A stretch of DNA of 64,000 bases from UBA2396 sp038042175 (GTDB lineage: Bacteria; Planctomycetota; Phycisphaerae; Phycisphaerales; UBA1924), in the NCBI GenBank assembly GCA_964358855.1, contig CAYHQQ010000015.1, positions 1 to 64,000 on the forward strand, in the 5' to 3' direction. The position numbers were made by a program, and so were the translations under genes. Shown here piece by piece: positions 62,924-64,000 of this stretch. Position 1 is the stretch's first letter; each line of letters begins with the position of its first letter. The notes beneath the pieces were generated by a model. It made no database searches and was not told the DNA's origin. It saw nothing but the letters and a program-made list of their open reading frames with translations.

Positions 62924-63490
62924 ATGAACACTCACGTCACACGTCGTCCCAACCTCGCCAATCTCTCTCTTCTTATCGCTCTGGGCGCCATCGTCGGCGC
63001 GGCAAGTTCCCTGGCCGGCGCATCGTCGCATCAACCTCCGGCCCAACACGAGCCGGCAAGCTTCGACTCCGTGCGAGTCACCCACTCACTCACGCTCGAC
63101 GGTGCGAACCAGGTGCTCGCCGGCGCTCTTGCACAGGCCAGGGCCCTCAAGGCCGGCGGTGCGATCGCCGTCGTGGACGAGGGCGGGCACCTAATCGCCT
63201 TTCAGCGCATCGACGACACCTTCGCCGCAGGGGCGGAAGTCTCCATCGGCAAGGCATCAACGGCCGCACTGTTCAAAAAGCCAACCAAGGCGTTCGAAGA
63301 CTCGATCAAGGACGGGCGCAACGCGCTCCTGGGTGTGCGCGGAATGACACCGCTGCAGGGCGGCGTACCGATCATCCACGAAGGGCACGTCGTGGGCGCT
63401 ATCGGCGTCAGCGGCGCCCACAGCCAAGCGGAAGACGAGCAAATCGCCATAGCCGGAGCGAGCGCGATCTCGACTCTGGCCGGCAAGTAA
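62924..63490 (+). CDS. Secreted HbpS/GlcG-like heme-binding protein
   Basis: 188 residues with a signal peptide (LSLLIALGAIVGAASSLAGA). The mature part is a HbpS/GlcG domain: LTLDGANQVLAGALAQARAL, GGAIAVVDEGGHLIAFQRID, SIGKASTAALFKKPTKAFED, GGVPIIHEGHVVGAIGVSGA and EDEQIAIAGASAI. Such proteins bind heme or help oxidoreductases. ATG 62924 is preceded by GGAGA. It ends the string of sugar genes and is followed by a YHS lipoprotein. Confidence 0.9.
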   Translation: MNTHVTRRPNLANLSLLIALGAIVGAASSLAGASSHQPPAQHEPASFDSVRVTHSLTLDGANQVLAGALAQARALKAGGAIAVVDEGGHLIAFQRIDDTFAAGAEVSIGKASTAALFKKPTKAFEDSIKDGRNALLGVRGMTPLQGGVPIIHEGHVVGAIGVSGAHSQAEDEQIAIAGASAISTLAGK

Positions 63491-63533
63491 CCCCATCACG
63501 CACACGCACCGCAACCGCCGCGAGACATACCAC

Positions 63534-64000
63534 ATGAACAACGTTCTGATTGCCTCCACTCTCATTGCTCTCTCTTCTCTCACCGCCTGCTCGGGCCCCG
63601 GCCGCTGCGTCGGCGCGGCCGGCGCCTTGGCGGCGGGCCAGAATGCCAAGGTCCTGCTCAATCTGGATTCCGACGCCATTGCGATCCAGGGATACGACCC
63701 CGTCGCGTTCTTCACCAACGCCAAACCCGTGAAGGGCGACCCGGCATTCCGATCCGTTTATCGCGGGGCAACCTACCAGTTCACATCCGCCGAACACAAG
63801 AAGCTCTTCGACGCCAGCCCCGCCAAGTACGAGCCGCAGTTCGGCGGTTACTGCGCCTACGCGGCCTCCATCGACACGATCTCGCCGATCGACCCCACAT
63901 TCTTCGAGATCGTGGATGGGCGACTGCTGCTCCAGCACAACAAGCGGGCCTGGGATAAGTGGCACGAGGATGCCAAGGAAAACCTCGTGAAGGCCGACCG
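63534..64000 (+). CDS. YHS-domain lipoprotein, partial
   Basis: At least 155 residues; the gene runs out of the window. Lipobox ALSSLTACSG with the modified Cys at about residue 19. YHS domain: AIQGYDPVAFFTNAKPVKGD, PAFRSVYRGATYQFTSAEHK, KKLFDASPAKYEPQFGGYCA, then ILRHNKRA-type LLLQHNKRAWDKWHEDAKEN. It resembles the YHS domain at 49062 but lacks the thioredoxin-like part. Periplasmic copper or heme-related binding is likely. The gene end is not seen. Confidence 0.88.
   Translation, partial: MNNVLIASTLIALSSLTACSGPGRCVGAAGALAAGQNAKVLLNLDSDAIAIQGYDPVAFFTNAKPVKGDPAFRSVYRGATYQFTSAEHKKLFDASPAKYEPQFGGYCAYAASIDTISPIDPTFFEIVDGRLLLQHNKRAWDKWHEDAKENLVKAD

Overview
The window is GC-rich DNA that I would place in the Planctomycetota, probably the Phycisphaerae. 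The support is a secreted repeat protein ending in two dockerin/EF-hand-like units built on 'DFFDYD', many TM/signal-peptide proteins with YHS or Rieske modules, and planctomycete-style small element proteins. This placement is inference; no rRNA is present.

Layout. (1) 1-1898: 3' part of the glycine decarboxylase gene gcvP. (2) 1930-33237: accessory DNA, read here as two integrative elements in tandem at the 3' end of a tRNA-Gly(TCC) gene (33189-33260, minus). Three copies of the tRNA 3' end delimit them: a decayed copy at 1930, a good copy at 7439-7546 and the intact tRNA side at 33130-33237. Element A (1930-7546) is a minimal island: a protein kinase fused to an Upf1-like helicase, a PLD-family protein overlapping it by 4 bp, and the 3' remnant of a dead integrase. 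Element B (7547-33237) carries hypothetical genes, a TIGR04255-like pair, a secreted repeat/dockerin protein, a giant SNF2 helicase with about 25 CxxTG-type repeats, a type I restriction-modification operon with DarTG toxin-antitoxin inside it, a P63C-like gene, excisionase-like HTH genes, a CHC2/TOPRIM/DUF3987 primase-helicase, an Xre-type regulator and an apparently intact tyrosine integrase. (3) 33301-43230: chromosomal genes: secreted protein, photolyase, Lhr-like helicase, a UPF0175/DUF3368 toxin-antitoxin pair, prolyl oligopeptidase, tRNA-Tyr, and a STAS/ECF-sigma/zinc-finger operon. (4) 43457-48202: two minus-strand operons (DinB-NRDE-ATP-grasp; a Rieske/ferric-reductase-like membrane system with two tiny membrane proteins). 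(5) 48409-51194: lipoprotein, thioredoxin-like/YHS protein, DoxX-like protein, CoaB. (6) 51191-53116: an NtrC-type sigma-54 activator split by one in-frame TAG, divergent from (7) 53269-64000: a plus-strand carbohydrate/oxidoreductase cluster (sugar dehydrogenase, GH133 debranching enzyme, aquaporin, GMC oxidoreductase, double VOC protein, GH63-like glucosidase, HbpS/GlcG protein, YHS lipoprotein).

The most unusual observations are these. First, the integrase reading frame of element B runs through its own attachment site. In the integrated state it stops inside tRNA-Gly after three more codons. In the predicted excised circle it continues in frame for 71 codons and then overlaps the next gene by ATGA. 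Second, the kinase-helicase/PLD pair is the sole cargo of a tRNA-anchored element and looks like a candidate anti-phage module. Third, there are the CxxTG-repeat SNF2 protein, a symmetric palindrome that reads as two overlapping divergent promoters, an HsdM with a DUF4160-like tail, and the amber-split sigma-54 activator. All identifications are by reading motifs; no database search was run.
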